Positions 26,295 to 35,662 of a stretch of 64,000 nucleotides of DNA are shown here, piece by piece. Positions within the stretch are counted from its first letter, which is position 1, and every line of letters begins with the position of its first letter. The notes under the pieces were generated by a model. That model had not been told where the DNA came from and ran no database searches. It was given only the letters and a program-made list of their open reading frames with translations. Location: NCBI GenBank assembly GCA_050289485.1, contig JBNKFV010000015.1, positions 248,001-312,000 of the forward strand, in the 5' to 3' direction. Position numbers and translations under genes: made by a program. This DNA is from JBNKFV01 sp050289485 (GTDB taxonomy: Bacteria > Pseudomonadota > Gammaproteobacteria > Pseudomonadales > Cellvibrionaceae).

Positions 26295-28616
26295 TCAAGA
26301 TTTTTTGCGCTTCTGTTCTATCGCCAGTACATCAAGTGGTGCTGGTTGGTAAAAGTAAAATCCTTGAATAGTATTTACGCCGGCTTTTCGCACCAGGTTA
26401 AGTTGTTCTGTGGTTTCGACACCTTCGGCTGTTACCCGAAATCCCTGCTTTTTGATGAACTGCACTAGTGAGACGACCAAATCATCGTCACTATTAGTGA
26501 TGCGTTTCGTCATGGATTTGTCAATTTTAATAATATCGACAGGGTAGTCGAGTAGTTGTAGTAGAGTGGTATAACCTGTGCCAAAGTCATCCAATGCCAG
26601 TTCAAATCCAGCCTGTTTTAAAAGTTCGAGATTGGCTTCCACGCGCTTTGACAGTGTGGTTGAGAATGTTTCGGTTATTTCCAAGACTATTACTGTCGCG
26701 TCCAGAGCTGGATGGTTATTTTTTATTTTCATAAGCTCATAAAAAAAGGTGCCCGAGCTAAGTACTGCTGACGAAATGTTAATAGATAGCTTGCAGTGGC
26801 AGCCAAAAATTTCATGAATCTTGTCGGCATCCTCGAGTACATGATTAATGACCCATAAGTCGAGTTGTTCAAATAAACCTTTCTTTTCAACGATGGGGAT
26901 AAATTCTGTAGGCGAAACTTGCCCAAGGGTTTTCGAATTCCAGCGGATTAATGCTTCAACGGCAACGATTTGTTCACTGACAGAATCCACTATGGGCATA
27001 TAATGAATGCTGAATTCTGAGTGCTCTTTCGCTTTCAGTGCGTGTTCTATACGCTGCTCACGCAGTAGTTTTTCTGCTAGCTCAGTCGAGTAGAACTGGT
27101 ATTGATTTTTTCCGCTTTTTTTTGCTTGGTACATGGCTGTATCGGCACAGTTAATCAGCTCTTCCGGTGTGGTGGCATCGCGAGGGTAAAGGGCAATGCC
27201 GATGCTGGCTGATACAGGAAAGTTACCCTCTTCGGTGTGAAAACCATCCTGAAACAGGTGCAAAATACGTTCGGCGACTTTGGCTGCATCTGTTTCGTCA
27301 TTAAAATGGTGGAGTACGACGGAAAATTCGTCGCCGGCAAGCCGCGCTATATCATGCTCTAGGGGTAGTGCCATGTCACCTAAACGCAGAGTGGAACGCA
27401 GTTTTTCGGAAAAATCTTTCAATAACTCGTCGCCCACTTTATGCCCAAAATGGTCATTAACGTGTTTAAAATTATCGATATCGATATACAGCAGTACAAG
27501 GGATTGTTTGTTGTTGCTACGTCTTATCAGGCGGTTAAGACAATCCATGTATTTTCGTCGATTAAACAGTTTTGTCAGGCCGTCGGTATCCGCCAGTTCA
27601 CGGGTGTAGCGGTTAGATTCAATTAGCCTGTTGTGCAGATTGTAAAGGGTTCTGCTGAGTGAACTTATCTCGTCGTTGGCTGATAATGGTTCTGGTAATA
27701 GTGTCTGTTGGTCGTCAATGGTTAATATGGATTTCTCCAGTTTTTGAATAGGGCCTGTTATATGACGCTCAATCAAGTAAATTAGTAGAAGTGAGGAAAA
27801 AAATATGAGTAATACAGCAATTAATACTATTTGGCTGATAATTGAAAGTAAGTGATCATCTATTTTTTTCTGTGGGTAAGTTAATGTTATGTTGATGTTA
27901 TCGAGTAATGTTGCAGAGGCCGATAGCCCTGGGCCGGGTTCTGTGCTGGGCGGGAAGTCAGAAGTTCGATTCTGCCACGAAATCGTATAACCCTCTTTCT
28001 TCTGAAGGTCGGTAAGTAGTGCTTCGAATTTATCCAGTTGATTGGTTAAAATGATAGCAATATTTTTTCCTTCGCTTATTGCGTTAGGGGACTTTAATGA
28101 AAGCTCATTAATTACTTTAATGGTTGCAAACTGAAGTTTTTTTTGTGTCAATAAAAGTGTGTTAAATCGGTGGTTTTTAGTTGTTAATGCGCGCTCTCCG
28201 ATATGTACAACGGATTCGTCAGCTTTTTCAAAGGGGCTGCTATTTTGTCGGTAGTGATACAAAATGTTGTCAGGGCTAGCCATAATGGTGAGCGCCAGGT
28301 TTTCTTCATCGATATCTTTTGGCGGTCGAAGGGTATTACCAAGATTTCGTTCTACCAAGAACGCGCCCAAATTGATTGCAGGGCCCAGTAGTTGAGTAAA
28401 CGCATCGCTTTCTACTATGCGTTCTATATGATTATTGGTGAACGATTTGTGCTGCTCAAAACGCGCTTGTAGTTGGGTGGTAATCAATTCCAGCTGGTTT
28501 TTTGTCTGGCGCAGGTAAAATGCTTTTTCATATTGATAAAGCCCAGTAAATATAAATACATAGCCGACAATAATAACTGGCACTATCGTAAGCCATACTC
28601 GCTGATTTAATTTCAT
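26295..28616 (-). CDS. mbaA: Membrane GGDEF/EAL protein, MbaA-like
   Basis: A 773-residue c-di-GMP enzyme. Two membrane helices (about 8-27 and 266-288) flank a periplasmic sensor domain. A HAMP region (LIERHITGPIQKLEKSI), a GGDEF domain with the variant motif AGDEF (about 430) and an EAL domain with VEALIRW, ITETF, DDFGTGYT and AEGVET follow. The EAL catalytic residues look intact; the GGDEF signature is a variant whose activity is uncertain. It follows a PotD-like gene by 37 bases, as mbaA follows nspS in Vibrio cholerae. The pair lies antisense between the two halves of hrpA and is visibly AT-richer than them. Confidence 0.82.
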   Translation of the reverse strand: MKLNQRVWLTIVPVIIVGYVFIFTGLYQYEKAFYLRQTKNQLELITTQLQARFEQHKSFTNNHIERIVESDAFTQLLGPAINLGAFLVERNLGNTLRPPKDIDEENLALTIMASPDNILYHYRQNSSPFEKADESVVHIGERALTTKNHRFNTLLLTQKKLQFATIKVINELSLKSPNAISEGKNIAIILTNQLDKFEALLTDLQKKEGYTISWQNRTSDFPPSTEPGPGLSASATLLDNINITLTYPQKKIDDHLLSIISQIVLIAVLLIFFSSLLLIYLIERHITGPIQKLEKSILTIDDQQTLLPEPLSANDEISSLSRTLYNLHNRLIESNRYTRELADTDGLTKLFNRRKYMDCLNRLIRRSNNKQSLVLLYIDIDNFKHVNDHFGHKVGDELLKDFSEKLRSTLRLGDMALPLEHDIARLAGDEFSVVLHHFNDETDAAKVAERILHLFQDGFHTEEGNFPVSASIGIALYPRDATTPEELINCADTAMYQAKKSGKNQYQFYSTELAEKLLREQRIEHALKAKEHSEFSIHYMPIVDSVSEQIVAVEALIRWNSKTLGQVSPTEFIPIVEKKGLFEQLDLWVINHVLEDADKIHEIFGCHCKLSINISSAVLSSGTFFYELMKIKNNHPALDATVIVLEITETFSTTLSKRVEANLELLKQAGFELALDDFGTGYTTLLQLLDYPVDIIKIDKSMTKRITNSDDDLVVSLVQFIKKQGFRVTAEGVETTEQLNLVRKAGVNTIQGFYFYQPAPLDVLAIEQKRKKS

Positions 28617-28653
28617 TAGTGCCTTTATTGTCCAGTGTTATATAAATGGTTAT

Positions 28654-29694
28654 CTATGGTTGTACTTTGTGATCAAAAACGGCCTGCATCAATCGCGAGC
28701 GCAATCTGAGATTTTCTTTTGATAGTTGGAAATAACGCTGCTGGGCATTAATTTTATCTGCTGGCGGATAGATTGACACATTTTGCAGAAAACTGTCGGG
28801 CAGTGACTCATTGGCTTTTATATTAGGAGAAGCAATGCTCATTATCAGAGCATTGGTTGCGGCATTTTCTGGCTTACTGATATGGGAGAGGAAGTCAATC
28901 GCCGTTGTTTTCTGGGTTGAACTTTGCAGAACACCGATGCAATCAAGCCATACGGCCGTGCCTTCTTCGGGTATTACATAACCCCAGACGGGGCTCTTCT
29001 CATAATCATTGAGAACTTTTTGATCGCCACCAAACGCAATGGCGAGATAGAGCTCGTCACGATAGTCTGCGCTAGCATAAAAAGTGGGTGCGTATTCGTA
29101 GGTAATCACGGCAGCCTTTTGCTCAAGCAATAATTGGTAGGCTTTTTCCAGCTCCTCCGGTTTGTCAGTATCCGGTGCATAACCCAGTATCATCAGGGCA
29201 GGGAGTATGGAGTCCATATTTTCTTTCATCATACCGATGTGGCCAGATATTTCTGGTCGAGGATACATTAATTCACGCCAGGAAGAAGGGGGCTGTTCGA
29301 ACTTGTCTTTACGGTAGATCAGCCCTACCGCGCCCCAGTAATAAGGCAGCCCCCACTCGCCGCAGCCGTGTTTCCAGCGTGGGTCGAGATTCTCGAATAA
29401 TGCGGGTGGCAGTGGAGCCAGAAGGCCGCCTTGGCCAAAGAGTAGAGCAGTTCGAGAATCCATGAATGCCAAGTCAAATTTTTGTCCGGCCTTGCTAATG
29501 ATAATTTCATTGCGTTCGGTCTCGGTGTTGTAGATAACCGTTTTAACCGAGTTGCCGGTTTTTTTGCCATAATCGTTTATCAGCTCTTCGGCTAGGTAGT
29601 CTGGCCAATTCAATAGTAGCAATTCATCCGCGTTGGCGATAATCGGTAACCAGCACAGCCAGGTGAGCAAAAAGAGGGATGTGATACGTCGCAT
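28654..29694 (-). CDS. nspS: PotD-like periplasmic polyamine sensor, NspS-like
   Basis: A 346-residue periplasmic solute-binding protein of the spermidine/putrescine type. The signal peptide (LFLLTWLCWLPIIANA) precedes ELLLLNWPDYLAEELINDYGKKTG, the usual PotD/NspS start, and GLPYYWGAVGLIYRKD and the ligand-cleft region VWGYVIPEEGTAVWLDC follow. No polyamine ABC transporter genes adjoin it. The GGDEF/EAL gene does, so a sensor role signalling through MbaA is more likely than transport. AAAGGA precedes ATG 29694; a further ATG at 29715 is possible. Ligand (norspermidine, spermidine or other) is not determined. Confidence 0.82.
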   Translation of the reverse strand: MRRITSLFLLTWLCWLPIIANADELLLLNWPDYLAEELINDYGKKTGNSVKTVIYNTETERNEIIISKAGQKFDLAFMDSRTALLFGQGGLLAPLPPALFENLDPRWKHGCGEWGLPYYWGAVGLIYRKDKFEQPPSSWRELMYPRPEISGHIGMMKENMDSILPALMILGYAPDTDKPEELEKAYQLLLEQKAAVITYEYAPTFYASADYRDELYLAIAFGGDQKVLNDYEKSPVWGYVIPEEGTAVWLDCIGVLQSSTQKTTAIDFLSHISKPENAATNALIMSIASPNIKANESLPDSFLQNVSIYPPADKINAQQRYFQLSKENLRLRSRLMQAVFDHKVQP

Positions 29695-29884
29695 ATTATG
29701 GTCCTTTGCGATCATTTTATCGGTAACTTCATAGAAAATGGTCGAAAATCATTCAATACTTTTGTACGAAAGTAAAGGGTGTCCGTCGCCTTGTGCATAG
29801 CCTAATGCAATAAATGGGTCATATTAGCCTCGCTGTTGGGTTTACCCTAAAATAGCACTTTTGTGGCGTATATTGAGTTATTAC

Positions 29885-32800
29885 ATGAGTAGTCCTTTGA
29901 TTCAGTCGCTGGGGTTTGATGCTACCGGAGAATATGAGTACGAGCTTTGTCCGGCGGATGCGCCGGAAGCCTCTGATTATGAGTATCTCGATTGCGATGA
30001 GACAGAGATAATCTACCGCAAAGAAACCGCTTATCACCGGCGTCAGGGCGGCAGGCGCATTATTTTGGCTACTAATGTGGCAGAAACATCACTTACCGTG
30101 CCAGGTATTGGCTACGTGATCGACCCAGGCTACGCCCGTATCAGCCGTTACAGCTATCGTACTAAAGTACAGCGTTTGCCCATTGAGGCCATCTCGCAAG
30201 CGAGTGCCAATCAGCGCAAAGGCCGCTGTGGCCGGATTGGCGAAGGCGTGTGTATGCGTCTGTACGACGAAGACGATTTTAACGCGCGCCCAGAATTTAC
30301 CGACGCCGAAATTCGCCGTACCAACCTCGCAGCAGTAATTTTGCAGATGTTGCAAATGAAGATGGGCGATATTCGCCATTTTCCGTTTGTCGATAAACCC
30401 GACCAGCGTTTAATAAACGATGGATTCAAATTGTTGCAGGAGCTTGGTGCGGTTAATAAGCAGGGTAAGCTCACGGCAATTGGCCGCCAGTTGACCCGCC
30501 TGCCGGTTGACCCTCGTTTGGGGCGCATGTTGCTGGCAGCACTGGACTTTGGTTGTGTGCAGGAAGTACTGATTATCGCTAGTGCGTTGTCGATACAGGA
30601 TCCACGCGAGCGACCCGCTGAAAAGCAGCAGGCTGCAGACGAAAAACACCGGCGCTTTCGCGATGAAGATTCTGATTTTGCGGCACTGATTAATCTCTGG
30701 AATTACGTTGAAGAGCAGCGTCAGGCGCTGTCGCAAAACCAGTTTCGCAAGCTTTGCGAAAAAGAGTTTCTGTCTTACCTGCGTTTGCGGGAATGGCGAG
30801 AGATACATCATCAGTTGCGCATAGCAGTAAAAAGCCTCGCCTCAGAGCAGGGAAAAAAACTCGGTGAGTTGGGCCTGGCGGGTTACGATGCTGTGCATCG
30901 CGCGCTATTGCCCGGTTTATTGGGTAACTTGGGTAACAAAAGCGCTGAGAACGATTATCTGGGTGCCCGCAACCGTCGTTTTATGATTTTTCCCGGTTCG
31001 TCTCAGTTCAAGAAAAAACCGAAATGGTTGATGGCTGGCGAACTCATCGAAACCAGCCGCCTGTATGCCCACAATGTGGCCCGTATTGATCCCGAGTGGG
31101 CGCTGTTGGCGGCTCAGCATTTGGTGAAACGCAATTATTTTGAGCCGCATTACAGTGCGTCTCGGGGGCAGGTGATGGCCTTTGAGAGGGTGTCGCTGTA
31201 TGGCTTGGTGCTGGTTGAAAAACAGATTGTGAATTACTCGCGTATTGATCCAGTCGTCAGCCGTGAGGTGTTTATTCGCAGTGCATTGGTCGAGGGTAAA
31301 TACGCCGACGGCCCAAAAGGACGCCAGCGCAAACAGGGCGTAGGTGAGTTTTTTAAACGTAATCAGGCGGTGCTGGCCGAACTGCACGACCTGGAGGCAA
31401 AATCCCGCCGCCGCGATATTGTCGCTGATGAACAAGTGGTGTTTGAGTTTTACAGCGAGCGCATTCCGGCCGATGTGGTCAATCTGGTCAGTTTTGAAAC
31501 CTGGCGCAAGCAGGCAGAGCGTGATAACTCACGGTTATTGCATATTTCCCGCGAACGGTTGATGCAGCATGATGCCCGCGGTATTACCGAGGCGCAGTTC
31601 CCTGACAGCCTGGCCTGGCAGGGCATGGAGTTTTTGGTGAGCTATCGGTTTGAGCCGGGCACCCCAGATGATGGGGTAAGCCTGCATGTGCCGGTGAGCT
31701 TACTACACCTGGTGCCAGAGAATCGCCTGCAATGGTTAGTGCCGGGTATTCTTCGGGAAAAATGCATTGCCATGGTTAAAGGCTTGTCCAAGCAGTGGCG
31801 CAAGCACTTTGTGCCGGTGCCCGCGTTTGTCGACAAAGCCCTTTCTGCAATGCAGCCAGATAACACACCCTTGGCAGAAGCCTTGGCGTTGCAGCTGAAA
31901 CGCCATACTGCGGTGGAGGTACCTGCGGCCGAGTGGGCGGCGGTTAACCTGGATGATTATTACCGCTTTAATATCAAAGTTGAAAACGAGCAGGGTAAGT
32001 TGATTGATCAAGGCCGTGATTTACCGGCACTGCGGGAAGCCTATCGCGATCGGGTGCAGGAAAGCCTGCAAGATGCGGGGGCCGATATTGAGCGTGAAGG
32101 TATCACCGCGTGGGATTTCGGTACGCTCTCGTCAACCTGTGAGCTGAGCCGGGGTGGGGTGAAAATCCGTGCGTATCCGGCACTGGTTGATCAAGGTGAT
32201 AGTGTGGCCCTCAAAGTGCTTGATAACCCACGTGTGGCGGAATACGAGAGTTTCTACGGTGTGATTCGGTTGGCTATCTTGGCTGAGCACGAGACCACCA
32301 AGTATCTGCGCAAGCAATTGCTCAAAGGTAAAGACATGGGGCTCGCCGTGGTTAACTTGGGGCGCCGGGAAGCCGTGATCGATGATTTGATCGTGGCTGC
32401 CTTTGGTGCAGCCCTGTTCGCCGCGGGGGATAGAGTTTTGCCTCGCACCGAGGAAGACTTTTCACAATGGCTGTCCGCTGGACGCAGCCAACTGGTGGCA
32501 CAGGCCCAGGAAATTGAACAAATCGTGGCAAGCAGCCTGCAGGCCCTGATAGGGCTGCGCAAACAAATGAAGTCAGGTAAGAATGCCCTGTCGATGGCAT
32601 TTGCGGTTGGCGATTTGAATGAGCAGATTGCCCGGCTGTTCTATCCCGGGTTTCTCGCCAAAACCCCCGTGGAGTGGTTGCGTCAGTACCCCCGGTATAT
32701 CAAGGCGATGCAGTTGCGTTTGGAGAAGGCCCCCCTGGCGGTGCAGAAAGACAAACTGCAAATTCGTGAGTTGGAACCTCACTGGGCTCGCTACGATGCG

Positions 32801-32977
32801 TTGTTGGAAAAAGAGGGCTGGCAGGTGTTGTCAGCTCTTCCCGATTTTGTGCAGTACCGCTGGATGCTGGAAGAGTTCCGTATCTCCCTGTTTGCCCAAA
32901 GCGTAAAAACTCTGATGCCTGTATCCGCCAAACGGCTTGATAAACAGTGGCAGCAGGTATTGGAGGCGCTGCACTAA
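29885..32977 (+). CDS. hrpA: HrpA helicase, C-terminal part of split gene
   Basis: About 1030 residues. Homology to HrpA starts at RRQGGRRIILATNVAETSL (motif V), exactly where the N-terminal part leaves off, and continues through QRKGRCGR (motif VI), the helicase-associated/OB region and the long HrpA-specific C-terminus. Nothing is missing and there are no internal stops. The first 60 or so residues (ending YRKETAYH) have no E. coli counterpart and are strongly acidic. ATG 29885 lacks a clear Shine-Dalgarno; an in-frame TTG at 29861 would add 8 residues. The preceding in-frame stop is at 29825. Retention of a long open frame argues against a recent dead gene. Confidence 0.88.
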   Translation: MSSPLIQSLGFDATGEYEYELCPADAPEASDYEYLDCDETEIIYRKETAYHRRQGGRRIILATNVAETSLTVPGIGYVIDPGYARISRYSYRTKVQRLPIEAISQASANQRKGRCGRIGEGVCMRLYDEDDFNARPEFTDAEIRRTNLAAVILQMLQMKMGDIRHFPFVDKPDQRLINDGFKLLQELGAVNKQGKLTAIGRQLTRLPVDPRLGRMLLAALDFGCVQEVLIIASALSIQDPRERPAEKQQAADEKHRRFRDEDSDFAALINLWNYVEEQRQALSQNQFRKLCEKEFLSYLRLREWREIHHQLRIAVKSLASEQGKKLGELGLAGYDAVHRALLPGLLGNLGNKSAENDYLGARNRRFMIFPGSSQFKKKPKWLMAGELIETSRLYAHNVARIDPEWALLAAQHLVKRNYFEPHYSASRGQVMAFERVSLYGLVLVEKQIVNYSRIDPVVSREVFIRSALVEGKYADGPKGRQRKQGVGEFFKRNQAVLAELHDLEAKSRRRDIVADEQVVFEFYSERIPADVVNLVSFETWRKQAERDNSRLLHISRERLMQHDARGITEAQFPDSLAWQGMEFLVSYRFEPGTPDDGVSLHVPVSLLHLVPENRLQWLVPGILREKCIAMVKGLSKQWRKHFVPVPAFVDKALSAMQPDNTPLAEALALQLKRHTAVEVPAAEWAAVNLDDYYRFNIKVENEQGKLIDQGRDLPALREAYRDRVQESLQDAGADIEREGITAWDFGTLSSTCELSRGGVKIRAYPALVDQGDSVALKVLDNPRVAEYESFYGVIRLAILAEHETTKYLRKQLLKGKDMGLAVVNLGRREAVIDDLIVAAFGAALFAAGDRVLPRTEEDFSQWLSAGRSQLVAQAQEIEQIVASSLQALIGLRKQMKSGKNALSMAFAVGDLNEQIARLFYPGFLAKTPVEWLRQYPRYIKAMQLRLEKAPLAVQKDKLQIRELEPHWARYDALLEKEGWQVLSALPDFVQYRWMLEEFRISLFAQSVKTLMPVSAKRLDKQWQQVLEALH

Positions 32978-33147
32978 TGTGCTGAGGTCAGAATGCTGTG
33001 TGATGGATCGGTGCTCTCCGTCACGTTCCCAATGTTTTATTGGTGCTACCATGCTTCGACCGTTCAGTTCCGACGAATGGCCTATACTGAAATGGCTGGT
33101 TACATTTTGTCGGGCTTTGTCTTGATTATGTTGGTGGTGTCATATCT

Positions 33148-34224
33148 ATGAGTTCGCTCACGTTAAACACGTTAAAGCAATTTTCGCCGTTCGATTCGTT
33201 GTCCGACGATTATTTGACGCAGTTATTGTCTCACGCCGAGATTTATACCGCTAAGAAGGGCCAGTTGCTGTTCAAACGGGGCAAGGTGGCCCCGGATTTT
33301 TACTTTCTGTTGCAGGGTGAAGTCAGCTTGGTGGACTCCCTGTTTTATGCCAGGGTGATCTACTCTGGCGATGAGGATGCTCAATTTGCGCTGAATGCAG
33401 TAAATAACCCTACTAAAGTGTCTGCGGTAGCCCAGAACGACGCCGAGGTACTGCGGGTGAGCAAAGAGCACCTGGATCAGATTCTGGCTTGGAGCCAGTC
33501 GGCAAATGAGGTTTCTGGCGAAGAGTTACCGGAGGAAGATGGCCGTTTTAAACGCGATGGCCTCGTGGTTGACGAGGGCGACTGGTCAGCCCATTTGCTG
33601 TCGTCCCCCATGTTTACCCGTATTCCACCGGCAAACCTGCAAGGGCTGTTTCAGCGCTTTGAAGCTGTTGAGGTAGCAGCCGGTCAGGTGATTGTGAAAG
33701 TAGGCGAGCTGGGTGACTTTTTCTATGTGATTGCCAGTGGCCGAGCTCGCGTATTACCACTGGGTGAAAAAACGCCAGAGCCAGTTTTCCTCAATGAAGG
33801 GGATTTTTTTGGTGAAGAAGCTTTGGTGGGCGAAACCACTCGCAATGCTACCGTTGAAATGGAAACCTCAGGGTGGTTAATGCGTTTGGGAAAAGAGGAT
33901 TTTAAAGATCTTTTACAGTCGCCTTTGATCAATTATGTCAATTATGCCGATCTGGATGAGCTAGCCAAGAATATGGGTGATGTGCAGTTGATTGACGTGA
34001 GGTTGCCATTGGAACATCGCCACCTGCATCTGGAAAACAGCCTGAATATCCCGCTTAACCGTTTAAGGTCGCGGTTGTCGGCCATGGAGCGCGGTCACGT
34101 CTATGTTATTACCGACGACGCGGGTGCTCGCAGCCAAGTGGCTGCGCAGCTGCTGATTCAACAGGGCCATAACGTGATGATTCTGCAAAGTGCCGAACAG
34201 CACTATGTTCAGGGCGCTGCTTAA
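33148..34224 (+). CDS. Tandem cNMP-binding domains fused to rhodanese-like domain
   Basis: A 358-residue cytoplasmic protein. The first cyclic-nucleotide-binding fold (about 12-115) has a degenerate phosphate cassette. The second (about 155-260) carries an intact-looking FFGEEALVGETTRNATV. The C-terminal rhodanese-like domain (about 272-350) has LIDVRLPLEHRHLHLENSLNIPL but its active-site loop reads ITDDAGARS, lacking the catalytic Cys. It therefore probably binds a ligand or partner rather than transferring sulfur. It stands alone between hrpA and trpS, and no target is evident. Confidence 0.85.
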   Translation: MSSLTLNTLKQFSPFDSLSDDYLTQLLSHAEIYTAKKGQLLFKRGKVAPDFYFLLQGEVSLVDSLFYARVIYSGDEDAQFALNAVNNPTKVSAVAQNDAEVLRVSKEHLDQILAWSQSANEVSGEELPEEDGRFKRDGLVVDEGDWSAHLLSSPMFTRIPPANLQGLFQRFEAVEVAAGQVIVKVGELGDFFYVIASGRARVLPLGEKTPEPVFLNEGDFFGEEALVGETTRNATVEMETSGWLMRLGKEDFKDLLQSPLINYVNYADLDELAKNMGDVQLIDVRLPLEHRHLHLENSLNIPLNRLRSRLSAMERGHVYVITDDAGARSQVAAQLLIQQGHNVMILQSAEQHYVQGAA

Positions 34225-34349
34225 TCAACCCGCTAATGGCTTGTGCCGTGTTGATAACTGAGCGAATGAGATGCAATGGTGTTGTATCGCATTCGCTTCT
34301 TGTATCATAGCTGCCTTTATTTTCGCCCACGGAATACGAAGCGGTAGTT

Positions 34350-35369
34350 ATGGCAGAACAACAGCAGAAAACACGGATCCTCACCGGTATTACCACCACT
34401 GGCACGCCTCACTTGGGTAATTATGTGGGCGCCATTCGGCCGGCAATTAAAGCCAGTAAAGATCAAAACAATCAGTCGTTCTATTTTTTGGCTGATTTTC
34501 ACGCCCTGATTAAATGTCACGAGCCGGAACAGGTTCATCAATCGACCAAAGAAATTGCGGCAACCTGGCTGGCATTAGGCCTGGATACCGACAACGCTGT
34601 TTTTTATCGGCAGTCGGATATTCCTGAAATTCCCGAGCTGTGCTGGCTACTCACGTGTATGGCGGCAAAAGGCCTGATGAATCGTGCGCATGCCTATAAG
34701 GCAGCCGTAGCACAGAATGAGGAGCAGGGCGAGGATCCTGACTTTGGTGTCACTATGGGCTTGTTCAGCTACCCAGTGCTTATGGCCGCCGATATTCTGA
34801 TGTTTAATGCGCAACAAGTGCCTGTGGGCAAAGACCAGATTCAACATGTTGAAATGGCTCGAGATATAGCCGGGCGCTTTAACCATCATTACGGTGAGCA
34901 CTTCGTGTTGCCAGAAGCGGTGGTGGAAGACAGTGTGGCCGTGCTGCAGGGCCTGGATGGCAGAAAAATGAGCAAAAGCTACGGCAATACGATCCCTCTG
35001 TTTTTGCCAGAAAAGCAGCTGCGTAAGCATATCAACAAGATCAAGACCAACTTACTTGAGCCGGGCGAGCCTAAAGATCCAGACACTTCGACGGTCTTCC
35101 AGGTTTGGCAGGCCTTCGCTACTGAGGCGCAGACGCAAGAAATGCGTCAGGCATTTGTCGACGGTATTGCCTGGGGTGAGGCTAAAAAACAGCTGTTTGA
35201 ACTGGTCAATGCTGAGGTGGCAGAGGCTCGTGAGCGCTACAATGAGTTGCTGGCCAACCCCAGTGAGGTCGAGAAGGTTCTCAGACAGGGCGCTGAAAAA
35301 GCCCGTGAATACAGCCAGCCTATGCTGCATGACCTGCGTGCTGCAGTAGGTATAAAGCCCCTTTGTTGA
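34350..35369 (+). CDS. trpS: Tryptophan--tRNA ligase
   Basis: A 339-residue class I aminoacyl-tRNA synthetase. The HIGH-type motif is TTGTPHLGNYVGA (about 16-28), the adenosine/Trp site includes GKDQIQHVEMARDI, and the KMSKS loop is intact (DGRKMSKSYGN). Length and motif order match standard bacterial TrpRS. Single gene with a terminator immediately downstream. Confidence 0.97.
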   Translation: MAEQQQKTRILTGITTTGTPHLGNYVGAIRPAIKASKDQNNQSFYFLADFHALIKCHEPEQVHQSTKEIAATWLALGLDTDNAVFYRQSDIPEIPELCWLLTCMAAKGLMNRAHAYKAAVAQNEEQGEDPDFGVTMGLFSYPVLMAADILMFNAQQVPVGKDQIQHVEMARDIAGRFNHHYGEHFVLPEAVVEDSVAVLQGLDGRKMSKSYGNTIPLFLPEKQLRKHINKIKTNLLEPGEPKDPDTSTVFQVWQAFATEAQTQEMRQAFVDGIAWGEAKKQLFELVNAEVAEARERYNELLANPSEVEKVLRQGAEKAREYSQPMLHDLRAAVGIKPLC

Positions 35370-35387
35370 TATAAAACATCCGTCTCC

Positions 35388-35411
35388 AGGCAGGTTTTAC
35401 CTGCCTTTCTT
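35388..35411 (+). terminator. Rho-independent terminator of trpS
   Basis: A perfect 8-bp stem AGGCAGGT/ACCTGCCT with a 3-base loop, followed by TTCTT, 19 bases after the trpS stop. Confidence 0.8.
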
Positions 35412-35509
35412 AAAAGAGCTGCTAAACTTTCAAGTTAAGGGACTCCGGCCGTATAAGCGGGCGGGGTTTACTCCTGTCTGGGTAAAAGGTGGTGAAGAAC
35501 AATTTTTAG

Positions 35510-35536
35510 TAAAATTTCATTGCCGGTTGCCGATAA
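35510..35536 (+). promoter_or_regulatory. Sigma-28 (FliA) promoter of MCP-STAS-HsbR operon
   Basis: TAAAATTT, 11 bases, then GCCGATAA. The -10 is a perfect match to the FliA consensus and the -35 differs at one position from TAAAGTTT. It lies 127 bases upstream of the MCP start in the gap after the trpS terminator. Confidence 0.8.
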
Positions 35537-35662
35537 TGCAAACAAGGCCGGTTGCAGCGTTTTAGGCGGTCTTGGTGAGACTACCTGATCGGCCGAGTTA
35601 TTCAGCTATTTCAAGGTGTGCCTCTTTGAATTTGGAATCGATAATTGCAAGGTATAGGCTTG

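Noticed and set aside
26264..26300. Terminal inverted repeats or insertion-sequence ends at the hrpA break
   Set aside because: Only a short imperfect palindrome (CTTGGGTATG/CATGCCTCAAG) is present between the convergent genes; no matching sequence or transposase is found near 29716-29884.
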